Source of the DNA: Microbacterium elymi
Lineage (GTDB): Bacteria > Actinomycetota > Actinomycetes > Actinomycetales > Microbacteriaceae
Assembly (NCBI RefSeq): GCF_021582895.2
Contig: NZ_CP091139.2
Location: 3,504,381-3,568,380, forward strand
DNA length: 64,000 nucleotides
Direction: 5' to 3'
Shown here: positions 9,000-17,691 of the stretch, piece after piece
Position numbering within the stretch: the first letter of the stretch is position 1
How the letters are laid out: every line of letters starts with the position of its first letter
The notes under the pieces: generated by a model
Databases searched by the model: none
What the model was told of the DNA's origin: nothing
Seen by the model: only the letters and a program-made list of their open reading frames with translations
Made by a program: the position numbers and the translations under genes

Positions 9000-9941
9000 A
9001 TGTCCGCACCACTGAATTCCTGGCGAGACGGCGCCGCGCGATCGGCGATCCTCGCCTTCGTCGATGCCGTCACCGATCAAGACGGACCCGACTTCGTGCC
9101 GGTGGAGGGACGGGTCGCGGTCTTCGACAACGACGGCACGCTGTGGACCGAGAAGCCGATGCCGACGCAGCTGCACTACCTCCTGGAGCAGTGGAAGCGC
9201 GCGGCCCAGGCCGACCCGGCGCTCGCCGACACGCAGCCGTACCGGGCCGCCGTCAGCGGCGATCTGGGCTGGCTGGGCGCGGCGATCGACAAGCACTACG
9301 CCGGTGACGACGGCGACCTCGGCGTTCTCATCGCGGCCGTGGCGGCGGCCTCCGCCGGCGCGAGTGTCGAGGAGTACGAGGCATCCGTCGCGGCGTTCTT
9401 CCGCGACGCGCGTCACCTGACGTTGAAGAGCTCGTATGCGCTGACGGTCTTCCAGCCCATGGTGGAGCTGATCCGGCTGCTGGATGCGAACGAGTTCCGC
9501 TCGTACATCGTCTCCGGCGGCGAGCGCGACTTCATGCGTCCGGTCGCTCAGGACTACTACGGCATCCCTCCCCAGCGTGTCGTGGGCACGGCGATGGACC
9601 TGGAATACGACGCCGAGGCGAATCTGGTCCGCTATGCGCCGAAGCTGTCCTTCTTCGACGACGGGCCGCAGAAGCCGATACGGATCTGGAGCAGGATCGG
9701 CCGGCGGCCGATCCTGGCCGCGGGCAACTCCAACGGCGACGTCGACATGCTCCGGTTCGCCCAGGGCAGCCGCCGAAGCCTCGCGCTGCTCGTGCGTCAC
9801 GACGACGACACCGGGCGTGGCGACCAGCCGTACGACGCCGGCGCCGAGGAGGCGCTGTCGGCGGCGACCGCACACGGCTTCACCGTCGTGAGCGTGCGCG
9901 ACGACTGGGAGACGGTCTTCCCCGGGGTGCCCGCGTCCTGA
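9000..9941 (+). CDS. HAD-superfamily phosphatase
   Basis: A 313-residue haloacid-dehalogenase-type phosphohydrolase. Motif I is VFDNDGTLW with nucleophile Asp43 and acid/base Asp45. Motif II is in SYIVSGGERDF and motif IV is AAGNSNGDVDM, the arrangement of phosphoserine-phosphatase-like members. ATG 9000 follows GGAGG at a good distance. The gene is uninterrupted and follows the SulP gene after about 60 bases. The substrate is not evident. Confidence 0.88.
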   Translation: MSAPLNSWRDGAARSAILAFVDAVTDQDGPDFVPVEGRVAVFDNDGTLWTEKPMPTQLHYLLEQWKRAAQADPALADTQPYRAAVSGDLGWLGAAIDKHYAGDDGDLGVLIAAVAAASAGASVEEYEASVAAFFRDARHLTLKSSYALTVFQPMVELIRLLDANEFRSYIVSGGERDFMRPVAQDYYGIPPQRVVGTAMDLEYDAEANLVRYAPKLSFFDDGPQKPIRIWSRIGRRPILAAGNSNGDVDMLRFAQGSRRSLALLVRHDDDTGRGDQPYDAGAEEALSAATAHGFTVVSVRDDWETVFPGVPAS

Positions 9942-9951
9942 GCGGCCGCGC

Positions 9952-10353
9952 TCAGTCGTCGTCGGCGATGTGCAGCGTGCGGAAGTCGGTGCGGTGCAGC
10001 GCCCGCAGGAGCACCGCCTTCGCGCCGCCGAACGCGCGCAGGCCCTCGGCGGTCGGGCACGGACCGATCCGGTCGATCCGATGGCGTCGTCCCTTCACGA
10101 CGACCTCGCAGTGGCCGGCCGCGGTGATGTTGCGGTACCAGTTGACGTCCGGGCCGTAGGTGAGCTCGGCGATGAACGCGTCATCGGCGCGCGCGAGGAT
10201 CACCGGGGTCTCGTACACGGTCCCCGACCTGCGGCCCACGTTGATCACGAGGCTGAACGGGCCGATGCCCGCACGCGCCATCCGCCGGGTGAGCCGGTTC
10301 AGCGTCGCGTTCAGCGCCTTCAGGTACCGCTGCCGGAATGAGAGCTCCACCAT
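9952..10353 (-). CDS. DUF385 / F420-dependent nitroreductase-family protein
   Basis: A 133-residue protein of the actinobacterial deazaflavin (F420)-dependent nitroreductase family. It shows the small split-barrel features VINVGRRSGTVYETPVILAR, NWYRNITAAGHCEVVVKGRRH and a C-terminal TDFRTLHI. Family members bind F420 or act on quinones and lipids; no specific substrate is evident. A CofE-like gene elsewhere in the window (44.4 kb) is compatible with F420 use. The ATG at 10353 gives MVELSFRQRYLKALN. Confidence 0.75.
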   Translation of the reverse strand: MVELSFRQRYLKALNATLNRLTRRMARAGIGPFSLVINVGRRSGTVYETPVILARADDAFIAELTYGPDVNWYRNITAAGHCEVVVKGRRHRIDRIGPCPTAEGLRAFGGAKAVLLRALHRTDFRTLHIADDD

Positions 10354-10372
10354 CCCATTCTCGCCTGGCCGC

Positions 10373-12394
10373 CTACATCGCCGCACCGATGTAGGAGTAC
10401 TTGATGAACACCTCGCCGGCGATGCCGGCTTCATCCAGCACGCCCTGCACGGCGGCGAGCATGTACCTCGAGTCCCACCCCATGTAGAGGAAGTGCTCCG
10501 CATCCAGCTCGTCCCACTGACCGTTCCAGGCCTGCGCCGGGAAGATCGGGCCGCCCCGCCGGGCGCTGTACGCGACGACGTCCGCGCGGGAGTCGGCCCA
10601 GAGTCGACGGAAGATGCGATTGAACAGGTACTTCACGTCGTGCACCTCCCAGTGCTCGCCGCGGTACTCGACGTACTCGAACTCGCGCTCCCAGCCGCGC
10701 GGCCACCCGCGCCGCCGCTTCGCGTCCAGCACCGGGGTGAGACCGTCGTCGTCGATCAGCACGGTCTCGGGACGGCGCCAGATCGACAGCAGGACGTCGG
10801 TGAGCTCCGCCGTGCGCGCGGCGATCTGGGCCGTGCCCCAGGCATCCCGCCCGGCGATCGCGCGTGTGATCGCCAGGTCGCTGGCCGCGTAGGCGGCGCG
10901 CTTGTCCGGGAAGGACGCGCCGAAGACGCGCTCGGCGAGCGGCTGCTCGAGGAGGGTCATGTTGCCCAGCGACTGGGCGAGCGCGCGATGGCTGTTCTGC
11001 TCGTCGTCGGACAGGTCCTTCCAGCGGCGGGCGCCGTCGCCGCTCCAGTCGTCGGACGGGGCAAGCGGGAGGATGTGCTCCAGATCGAGCCCGTCCAGGC
11101 TGGCCGTGCCGCTGATCCGGCCGAGTACGTAGGCGGCGTGGGGGAGGTCGCCGTATTTCAGGGCCACGCGCACCCGCTCGTCGGACGGCGTGATGCGCGA
11201 GATGGCGTGGTCCAGCGCCTGCGGGCCCTCTTCCCGTGCGCGGCACAGGCGCGCCACGAGCCGCTCGCCGCCGACGCCGACGATCTGCCGGCGCAGCGCA
11301 GGGCCTGCACGTGCTCGAGCAGCGTGATCAGGCCCGCGCGATCGAGCAGCCCGCGTGCGTGGTCGCGGTATGCGCGCATCACCAGCGGGTACATGCCGCG
11401 GCCGAAGGTGTTCGCGTAGGCGAGCTGGCGCGAGATCTCGGCATCCTTCTCCCGCGTGGGATCCAGGAGCACGGCGTACACCTCGGCGTAGGCGCGCCAG
11501 TCGGCGGCCCGCACCCGCAGCTCGTCCAGGTCGACCCGCGGCACCTGCGCGCGGAACGCGTCGTAGACACCCCGTTCCCCGGCCACCGTGACCTCGCGCC
11601 CGGTCGTCATGATCAGGTAGTGCCGCCAGAACCCCGCGATCTGCTCGCCCGTGGCGCGTTCGATCGGCAGCCAGAACTCGTCCTCGACGGCGGTCTGCTG
11701 CTCGTGCGTGAGACCCATCAGGATGTAGTTGTGGATCAGCTCGTGATCGCGCAGCGGCTCGCCGGTCGAGTTCAGGCTCTCGAAGATCTGCTGCGCGTTG
11801 GCCCCGGCCCCGAGCGTGATCGACACATGCTCCAGCTTCTGGATCCCGCGCCACACCTGCCGCGCCTCGCCGAGGGCGACCTGACTGCGGAAGAACGCGT
11901 AGTTGTCGTCGAAGCGCGACTCGGGGCGGGTGCCGTCCGGTCCGCGTCGGTCCAGCACGACATCCTCGAACAGCTCCGCCCACTCGCGGTGGGGGCGCAG
12001 CTTGGTGCGGCTCGCATCGTCGGCGCGCAGGAGCACCCGGGACAGCTCTTGCGCCAGCTCGGGGTCCGCGTCCCGCACGGTGTGATGAAGTGCGGCCACC
12101 AGCAGCATGAGCGTGGTGATCCGCTGCTGGCCGTCGATCAGGATCAGGTCGCGCAGGTCGTCGTCGGCACCGGATGCCGCGGCCGACAGGATCGAGCCGA
12201 TGAAGTGCATGTGCCGTCCGTCGGCGTCGGCCACCCGGCGCACATCGGCCAGCAGCCTGCTCGCACCCGCCGATGTCCCAGCGATACTGCCGCTGGTAGA
12301 CCGGCACGACGATGGCGGTCTGCGGCTGGGCGAGCCAGGCGATGGTGTTGACCGCGGTGGCGTCGACGTTCGTGGCACTGCCCATGGCTGACAT
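10373..12394 (-). CDS. DUF262/DUF1524 GmrSD-like protein (candidate DNA-modification-dependent nuclease)
   Basis: About 673 residues. The N-terminal DUF262 domain (ParB/sulfiredoxin-like) shows VPVYQRQYRW near residues 35-44 and ILIDGQQRITTLMLL. The later DUF1524 domain carries the His-Me-finger motif LDLEHILPLAP, then QSLGNMTLLEQPL and FPDKRAAY. A C-terminal extension follows. This architecture is that of GmrS-GmrD fusions and SspE, which attack modified or phage DNA. Two frame changes cancel out: an extra base near 12258 (GCAGCCTGC for GCAGCTGC) and a probable lost base near 11290. No methyltransferase or Ssp/Dnd gene is adjacent. ATG 12394 was chosen; ATG 12385 is also possible. Confidence 0.8.
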   Translation of the reverse strand: MSAMGSATNVDATAVNTIAWLAQPQTAIVVPVYQRQYRWDIGGCEQAAGRCAPGGRRRRTAHALHRLDPVGRGIRCRRRPARPDPDRRPAADHHAHAAGGRTSSHRAGRGPRAGARAVPGAPARRRCEPHQAAPPPRVGGAVRGCRAGPTRTGRHPPRVALRRQLRVLPQSGRPRRGAAGVARDPEAGACVDHARGRGQRAADLREPELDRRAAARSRADPQLHPDGSHARAADRRRGRVLAADRTRHGRADRGVLAALPDHDDRARGHGGRGTGCLRRVPRAGAAGRPGRAAGAGRRLARLRRGVRRAPGSHAGEGCRDLAPARLREHLRPRHVPAGDARIPRPRTRAARSRGPDHAARARAGPALRRQIVGVGGERLVARLCRAREEGPQALDHAISRITPSDERVRVALKYGDLPHAAYVLGRISGTASLDGLDLEHILPLAPSDDWSGDGARRWKDLSDDEQNSHRALAQSLGNMTLLEQPLAERVFGASFPDKRAAYAASDLAITRAIAGRDAWGTAQIAARTAELTDVLLSIWRRPETVLIDDDGLTPVLDAKRRRGWPRGWEREFEYVEYRGEHWEVHDVKYLFNRIFRRLWADSRADVVAYSARRGGPIFPAQAWNGQWDELDAEHFLYMGWDSRYMLAAVQGVLDEAGIAGEVFIKYSYIGAAM

Positions 12395-12533
12395 CACACT
12401 TTCTGCGGGCGGGAGGGGACGGCGCGAGGCACCCGATCTACTCTAAGTGCGCGGTCCGGATGGGGCCCGGCGGCCCGCGGGAACGCCCCTGTTATTCACG
12501 GCGGCGGCCCCGAGAGGCGGAACAGCCCCGATG

Positions 12534-12545
12534 TAGGCTTGCCTA
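12534..12545. promoter_or_regulatory. Inverted repeat TAGGC-TT-GCCTA, possible DtxR/IdeR-like site
   Basis: A perfect five-base inverted repeat about 55-65 bases upstream of the 2OG-oxygenase-like gene. AGGC...GCCT halves resemble part of the DtxR/IdeR iron-box consensus, but the full 19-base box is not present. The iron connection is inference from the downstream protein carrying a putative Fe(II) facial triad. Confidence 0.3.
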
Positions 12546-12587
12546 AGTCGGGCCTGTAAAAACTTCGCTGGCCCTCTACGAAAGGTC

Positions 12588-13373
12588 ATGATCCTCATCA
12601 TGGGTTACATCAAGTCCGCCGCTCTCGAGGAGACCGGCTATGTCGTCCTGGACAGCTACAACCAGGAGCTCGACCCCAAGGAGTGGCTCGACATCGAGTA
12701 TGTCGACTGGAAGTCCTCGGGCGACACCCGCTTCGCGCCGCTGGCCAGCGCGTTCGGTGAGATCGAGTGCAACGGCTTCTGGAACCACAAGCCGCCGCGC
12801 ACCGACAAGGACGGCGTGTGGATCGAGTCGCAGGTCGCGAAGGCGCCGAACCTGACCCGCCGCGCACAGGAGCCGGGCGCCAACGTCGGGCGCTGCCGGG
12901 TGATCGAGCTCGAGCCCACCCCGTACGGGGAGTGCCTCTACAACCTGCACCAGGATGACAACAACCGGCTGAACCCGGACGGGACCGGCTGGGTCGTGCG
13001 CGGGTTCTTCAACCTGACCGACGACAAGGACAGCTTCTTCGTGCTGCGCGAGAACCGCACCGACCCGCAGGGCGAGGTCCGCATCGCGCTGCCGGCCGGC
13101 GCGCAGCTGATCATCGACACCCAGCGACTGTGGCACGCGACGACCCACCTGGGCTCCGAGCCGCGGTACAACCTCATCACCTCGTGGACCAGCGGGCCCG
13201 AGCTGGACGCATACATCGAGAAGTACAACGGCCGCAATCGGGTCGACAGCGTCCCGGTCGACCAGGAGATCCTCGATGCCGGCTACGCCGAGCAGGCGCG
13301 GAAGGATGCTGCGCGCGCGGCATACTACGCCGCCAAGGGGCAGGCCGAGGTCCGGGCCATGAGCGAAGCCTGA
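12588..13373 (+). CDS. Uncharacterised protein with 2-oxoglutarate/Fe(II)-oxygenase-like triad
   Basis: An uninterrupted protein of 257-261 residues. I do not recognise a named family. It has HQDDNN (His117-x-Asp119, numbered from ATG 12600), a beta-rich core (GWVVRGFFNLTDDKDSFFVLREN) and then RLWHATTH (His179) and SEPRYNLI (Arg189). That order, HxD...H...R with ten residues between the last two, is that of Fe(II)/2OG oxygenases. The C-terminus is helical and Ala-rich. Two in-frame ATGs exist, 12588 and 12600. The ribosome-binding-like AAAGG (12581-12585) is too close to the first and far from the second, so the start is unsettled. It is expressed alone, and a large hairpin follows. Confidence 0.6.
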   Translation: MILIMGYIKSAALEETGYVVLDSYNQELDPKEWLDIEYVDWKSSGDTRFAPLASAFGEIECNGFWNHKPPRTDKDGVWIESQVAKAPNLTRRAQEPGANVGRCRVIELEPTPYGECLYNLHQDDNNRLNPDGTGWVVRGFFNLTDDKDSFFVLRENRTDPQGEVRIALPAGAQLIIDTQRLWHATTHLGSEPRYNLITSWTSGPELDAYIEKYNGRNRVDSVPVDQEILDAGYAEQARKDAARAAYYAAKGQAEVRAMSEA

Positions 13374-13380
13374 TCGTCCG

Positions 13381-13428
13381 GCCCGCCGACACGGGAATCA
13401 CAGGCTTGTGATTCCCGTGTCGGCGGGC
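13381..13428. terminator. Perfect 22-bp hairpin after the oxygenase-like gene
   Basis: Bases 13381-13402 are the exact reverse complement of 13407-13428 around a four-base loop (GGCT). It begins seven bases after the stop codon. No T-run follows, so it may act as a U-less terminator, an mRNA 3'-end stabiliser or a protein-binding palindrome. Confidence 0.7.
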
Positions 13429-13513
13429 GATAATGAGCGCAGACAACAGAACAGCACGCCGCCGCATCCGGTCAGGTCGTAGGGGAAGACGTACCTGACG
13501 AAACGGAGAGATC

Positions 13514-14017
13514 ATGGCGGCGACACCATCGCGTGGAGTGATTCTGATCCACTCCGCGCCACGCGCATTGTGCCCCCACTTGGAGTGGGCGGTAGGACGC
13601 GCTCTTGGGCGTGCGACGAGCTTCGACTGGGCCGACCAGCCGGTGCTCGGCGGCAGCCGACGTGCGGAGTTCTACTGGGAGGGGCCGGCCGGCACCGGGG
13701 CGGCCCTGGCGACCGCGATCCGCGGCTGGGAGCACCTGCGCTTCGAGGTCACCGAGGACCCGACACCGCGCAGCGACGGCGGACGCTGGATGCACACCCC
13801 CGGGCTGGGCATCCACTATGCGCAGACCGACTCCGCCGGCAACGTCGTGATCGGCGAGGACCGGCTGCGCTACGCCATGGACGTGGCCGCCGGCGATGTG
13901 GCCGAGCTGGAGCGCGAGCTGCAGATCGCCCTCGGGTCGGCCTGGGACGATGAACTGGAGCCGTTCCGGCACGCATCCGACGATGCGCCGGTGGTGTGGC
14001 TGCACAAGGTCGGCTGA
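13514..14017 (+). CDS. DUF3145 protein
   Basis: A 167-residue actinobacterial protein of the DUF3145 family (VILIHSAPRALCPHLEWAVGRALG... RFEVTEDPTPRSDGGRWMHTPGLGIHYAQ). It has no membrane segments or signal peptide, and no known catalytic motif. ATG 13514 follows CGGAGAG at a good distance. It converges on fabF with a shared terminator between them. Its position beside the fatty-acid operon is typical for the family, but no functional link is shown. Confidence 0.85.
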   Translation: MAATPSRGVILIHSAPRALCPHLEWAVGRALGRATSFDWADQPVLGGSRRAEFYWEGPAGTGAALATAIRGWEHLRFEVTEDPTPRSDGGRWMHTPGLGIHYAQTDSAGNVVIGEDRLRYAMDVAAGDVAELERELQIALGSAWDDELEPFRHASDDAPVVWLHKVG

Positions 14018-14021
14018 GAAC

Positions 14022-14062
14022 AACTCCCCACGGCACTGCTGCCGTGGGGAGTCTGCGTTTCT
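14022..14062. terminator. Terminator between convergent DUF3145 gene and fabF
   Basis: A 13-bp perfect stem (14023-14035 with 14040-14052, halves ACTCCCCACGGCA and TGCCGTGGGGAGT) has a four-base loop and a T-rich tail on the plus side. It lies between two converging genes and probably serves both. Confidence 0.8.
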
Positions 14063-14067
14063 GCGGA

Positions 14068-15307
14068 TCAGGAGGACGCGAACGCGACCACCGCGTTGTG
14101 TCCGCCGAAGCCGAACGAGTTGCTGATCGCGAGCTTGCGGGCCCTCTCCGAGGGGCTGCACGTCGCCGGAGATCCGGAAGGGCACCTCGGGGTCCTGCTC
14201 AGTCAGATTGATCGTCGGAGGCGCCTGACGGTTCGTGATCGCGAGGATGGTGAACACCGCCTCGAGCGCACCCGTGCCGCCGAGCAGGTGTCCGGTGGAC
14301 GCCTTGGTGGCCGACACCGGGATCTCGTCGATCCGGTCGCCGAAGACCTGCTTGAGCGCCTGGTACTCGTTCGGGTCGCCGACCGGGGTGGAGGTGGCGT
14401 GCGCGTTGATGTGCGTGATGTCGTCGGGCGAGGCATCCGCCGCCTCGAGCGCCATCCGCACCGCGCGCGCGGCGCCGTGCCCCTCGGGGTCGTTCGCGGT
14501 GATGTGGTACGAGTCGGCGGTCACCCCGCCGCCGGCCGCGTAGGCGTAGATCTTGGCGCCGCGGGCCTTGGCGTGCTCCTCGGTCTCCAGGATCAGCACG
14601 GCCGACCCTTCGCCCATCACGAAGCCGTCCCGGTCGATGCTGCCCGGCCGCGACGCGTGCTCGGGGTCGTCGTTGCGGCGGGACAGGGCCTGCATCGAGG
14701 CGAACGCCGCCATCGTCAGCGGGTGGATGGCCGATTCGGTGCCGCCGGCGATCACGACGTCGGCAAGTCCGTCCTGCAGGTGTTCGATGGCGTTCGCGAT
14801 CGACTCGGTGCTCGAGGCGCAGGCGCTGGCGACCGTGCGCGCGAACGCGCGTGCGCCGAAGTGGAGGGAGATGTTGCCGGCCGCGGCGTTGGGCATCAGC
14901 ATCGGGACCGTCATCGGCATCACGCGGCGGGGGCCCTTCTCGCGCAGCGTGTCCCACGCATCCAGCAGGGTCCACAGTCCGCCGATGCCGGTCGCGAAGT
15001 CGACGCCCAGCCGCTCCGGATCGACCTCGGGAGCGCCGGCGTCCGCCCAGGCTTCCAGCGCCGCGACCATGGCGAACTGCGAAGACGGGTCCAGACGCTT
15101 GGCGAGGGGACGGGCCAGAACGCTCTCCGGACGGACGATGCCCTCGGCCGCGAACGTGACCGGCAGCTGGTACTCCTCCACCCAGTCGTAGGGGAGGGTG
15201 TGGGCGCCGCTTGCGCCGTTCAGCAGGGCGGACCAGCTTTCGGGCGCGGTGCCTCCCAGGGGAGTCGAAGCGCCGATGCCGGTGACGACGATGCGGGACG
15301 TGCTCAT
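14068..15307 (-). CDS. fabF: 3-oxoacyl-ACP synthase II (FabF)
   Basis: The elongating condensing enzyme of fatty-acid synthesis, joining malonyl-ACP to the growing acyl-ACP. It has nucleophile Cys163 in SACASSTESI, His303 in NAHATSTPVGD, Lys335 and His340 in ATKASTGHLLGG. Length after repair is 412 residues. The last 25 residues (QLAISNSFGFGGHNAVVAFASS) are in another frame because of an extra base near 14134 (GAGCTTGCGGG for GAGCTGCGGG). It is the last gene of fabD-fabH-acpP-fabF. Confidence 0.95.
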
Positions 15308-15365
15308 GTGGGGTTCCTCGTGATGTGGGGTGCCGGTGGGGGCGGACTGCCCCCACCGGATGCGG

Positions 15366-15614
15366 TCACTCCTGGTGCGTGCTGATGTACGTGACGGCGT
15401 CGCCGACGGTCTTGAGGTTCTTCACCTCGTCGTCGGGGATGGTGACGCCGAACTTCTCCTCGGCGTTGACGACGATCGTCATCATCGAGATCGAGTCGAT
15501 GTCCAGGTCGTCGGTGAACGACTTCTCCAGCGCCACCTCGTCGGCGGAGATCCCCGTCTCGTCGGTGATCAGCTCGGCAAGGCCGGCGAGGACCTCATCG
15601 TTGGTGAATGCCAT
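15366..15614 (-). CDS. acpP: Acyl carrier protein
   Basis: An 82-residue carrier that tethers acyl chains on a phosphopantetheine arm. The attachment serine is Ser41 in LDIDSISMM, a variant of the common DSL motif. It is highly acidic with the usual four-helix pattern, and uninterrupted. It lies between fabH and fabF in one transcription unit. Confidence 0.95.
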   Translation of the reverse strand: MAFTNDEVLAGLAELITDETGISADEVALEKSFTDDLDIDSISMMTIVVNAEEKFGVTIPDDEVKNLKTVGDAVTYISTHQE

Positions 15615-15692
15615 TTCTGCTCCTTGTTCTGGATTCTTCAGGGGACGAGGCCCGGCGGGCCGTGGACAAGTCTATGGTCGAGTGCGTTCCGG

Positions 15693-16695
15693 TCAGGGGA
15701 GCACGACGACCTGCGCGCCGAAGACGAGCCCGGCGCCGAACCCGATCTGCAGCGCGAGCCCGCCGGACAGCTCCGGATGCTCCTGCAGCGAGCCGGTGGG
15801 TCGCCAGCGGGATGGATGCCGCCGATGTGTTGCCGGTGGTCTCGATGTCGTGGGCGATCGTGACGGTGTCCGGGAGCTTGAGCTGCTTGGCGAACTCGTC
15901 GATGATGCGCAGGTTGGCCTGATGTGGGATGAACGCGGCCAGGTCCGCGGCCTCGACACCGGCCGCCTCCAGCGCGCGCCGGGCCACCTTGACCATGTCC
16001 CACACGGCCCAGCGGAACACCGAAGGCCCCTCCTGCCGCAGCGTCGGCCAGGGCACGGTGCCGTCGCGGAACTCGGTGAGGGTGGCGTTCATGCCGACCA
16101 GCTCGGCCTTCGAGCCGTCCGAGCCCCAGACGGTGGGACCGATGCCGGGGGTCTCGCTCGGCCCGACCACCGCCGCGCCGGCGCCGTCGCCGAGCAGGAA
16201 CGAGATGCTGCGGTCGGTGGGGTCGACGAGGTCGCTGAGCTTCTCGACGCCGACCACCACGGCGTAGGTCGCGATGCCCCCGCGGATGAGGGCGTCCGCC
16301 TGCGCGACGCCGTAGGCGAAGCCCGCGCAGGCGGCGTTCAGATCGTAGGCGGCGGCGGGATTCGCGCCGATGCGGTCGGCGACGATGGCCGAGACCGACG
16401 GTGTCTGCTTCGGGTTGCTGATGGTGGCGACGATGACGGCGTCGATCTTGTCGGCCGGGATGCCGGAGCGCTCGACCGCCTCGCGGGCCGCATCCGTGCC
16501 CAGCTCGATGGCGCTCGTGTCGTGGCCGGCGCGCACGCGCGTGATGATGCCGGTGCGCTGCCGGATCCACTCGTCGCTGGAATCGATCGGACCGACCAGG
16601 TCGTCGTTGGGGACGACGTTCTCACCGCGGGCCGCGCCGTACGCGTAGATGCGGGTGTGGGCGGGCCCGGTGGGCTGGGTCAGGCTGATGCTCAT
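15693..16695 (-). CDS. fabH: 3-oxoacyl-ACP synthase III (FabH)
   Basis: Starts fatty-acid synthesis by condensing an acyl-CoA primer with malonyl-ACP; in this group branched primers are likely. Catalytic residues are Cys123 (NAACAGFAYG), His258 (FIPHQANLR) and Asn289 (ETTGNTSAASIPL). Repaired length is 333. The end (LSGGLALQIGFGAGLVFG...) is one base out of frame because of an extra base near 15789, in a GCAGCAGC context (read GCAGCGAGC). Its ATG overlaps the fabD stop as ATGA, so translation is probably coupled. Confidence 0.94.
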
Positions 16696-17606
16696 GCGGC
16701 TTCTCCGGTCAGCAGTGCGGTCGCGGCCGCGAGGTCGTCGGGCGTCTTGACCGCCACGCTCGGCACGCCGCGCAGGGCGCGCTTGGCGAGGCCGACGAGG
16801 GTGCCGGCGGGGGCGAGTTCGACGATCCCGGTCACTCCGTGGTCGGCGAAGGACGCCATGCACAGGTCCCACCGCACGGGCGAGGCGACCTGCGCCACCA
16901 TCAGGTCGATGGCCGCGGCACCGGAGTCCACGACGGAGCCGTCGCTGTTGGTCCACAGTGTCAGGGCCGGATCGGATGCCGTCACCTCGGCGGCGGCGGC
17001 GCGCAGGGTGTCCACGGCCGGCGCCATGTAGCCGGTGTGGAAGGCGCCCGCGACCTGCAGCGGGATCACGCGGGCGCCCCGGGGGGCGTCGGCGGCCAGC
17101 TCGGCGAGGTCGGACAGCGCTCCGGCGGCGACGATCTGGCCGCCGCCGTTGTAGTTGGCCGGGGTGAGGCGATGCGTCTGCAGCGCCGCCAGGACGGTGG
17201 CCTCGTCGCCGCCGACGATGGCGCTCATGCCGGTCTGGGCCGCCGCGGCGGCTTCGGCCATCGCCCGCCCGCGGGTGCCCACCAGCTCCAGCGCGTCCGC
17301 CGGGGCGACGACGCCGGCGGCGGCCAGCGCGGCCAGCTCTCCGACCGAGTGTCCGGCGACACCGGCGGGGCGGGCATCGGCGGTCAGGGCGGCGTAGGAC
17401 AGCAGGCTCGCCGCCACGATCAGCGGCTGGGCGACCTTGGTGTCGCGGATGCGCTCGGCATCCCACTCGGTTCCCGCGGCCACGAGGTCGACGCGCGCAT
17501 GGTCGGAGAACTCCTGCAGGCGCTCGCGCGCGCCGTCCAGTTCGAGCCAGGGAGCGAGGAAGCCGGGGGACTGCGCGCCCTGACCGGGGAAGACGGCGAT
17601 GATCAC
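16692..17606 (-). CDS. fabD: Malonyl-CoA:ACP transacylase (FabD)
   Basis: Loads malonate from CoA onto ACP. The opening VFPGQGAQSPGF, the active-site GHSVGE (Ser87) and the catalytic His in GAFHTGYM are all present. It has 304 residues and is uninterrupted. The start is GTG at 17606, the only start before VIIAVFPGQG. It is the first gene of the fab operon and overlaps fabH by four bases. Confidence 0.95.
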   Translation of the reverse strand: MIIAVFPGQGAQSPGFLAPWLELDGARERLQEFSDHARVDLVAAGTEWDAERIRDTKVAQPLIVAASLLSYAALTADARPAGVAGHSVGELAALAAAGVVAPADALELVGTRGRAMAEAAAAAQTGMSAIVGGDEATVLAALQTHRLTPANYNGGGQIVAAGALSDLAELAADAPRGARVIPLQVAGAFHTGYMAPAVDTLRAAAAEVTASDPALTLWTNSDGSVVDSGAAAIDLMVAQVASPVRWDLCMASFADHGVTGIVELAPAGTLVGLAKRALRGVPSVAVKTPDDLAAATALLTGEAA

Positions 17607-17691
17607 TTTCCCATCCTGCCAAACCCTGGGACGTCCAACTGGCAGAGACCGCACAAGAATGTCAGGAACGTTTGTGCCTGCTCCACAGGGC

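Noticed and set aside
7002..9875. A 957-residue open frame on the minus strand opposite the SulP and HAD genes
   Set aside because: It is a shadow of two well-supported plus-strand genes in very GC-rich DNA. Its composition (His/Arg/Asp/Gln-rich, no domain) is that of antisense frames.
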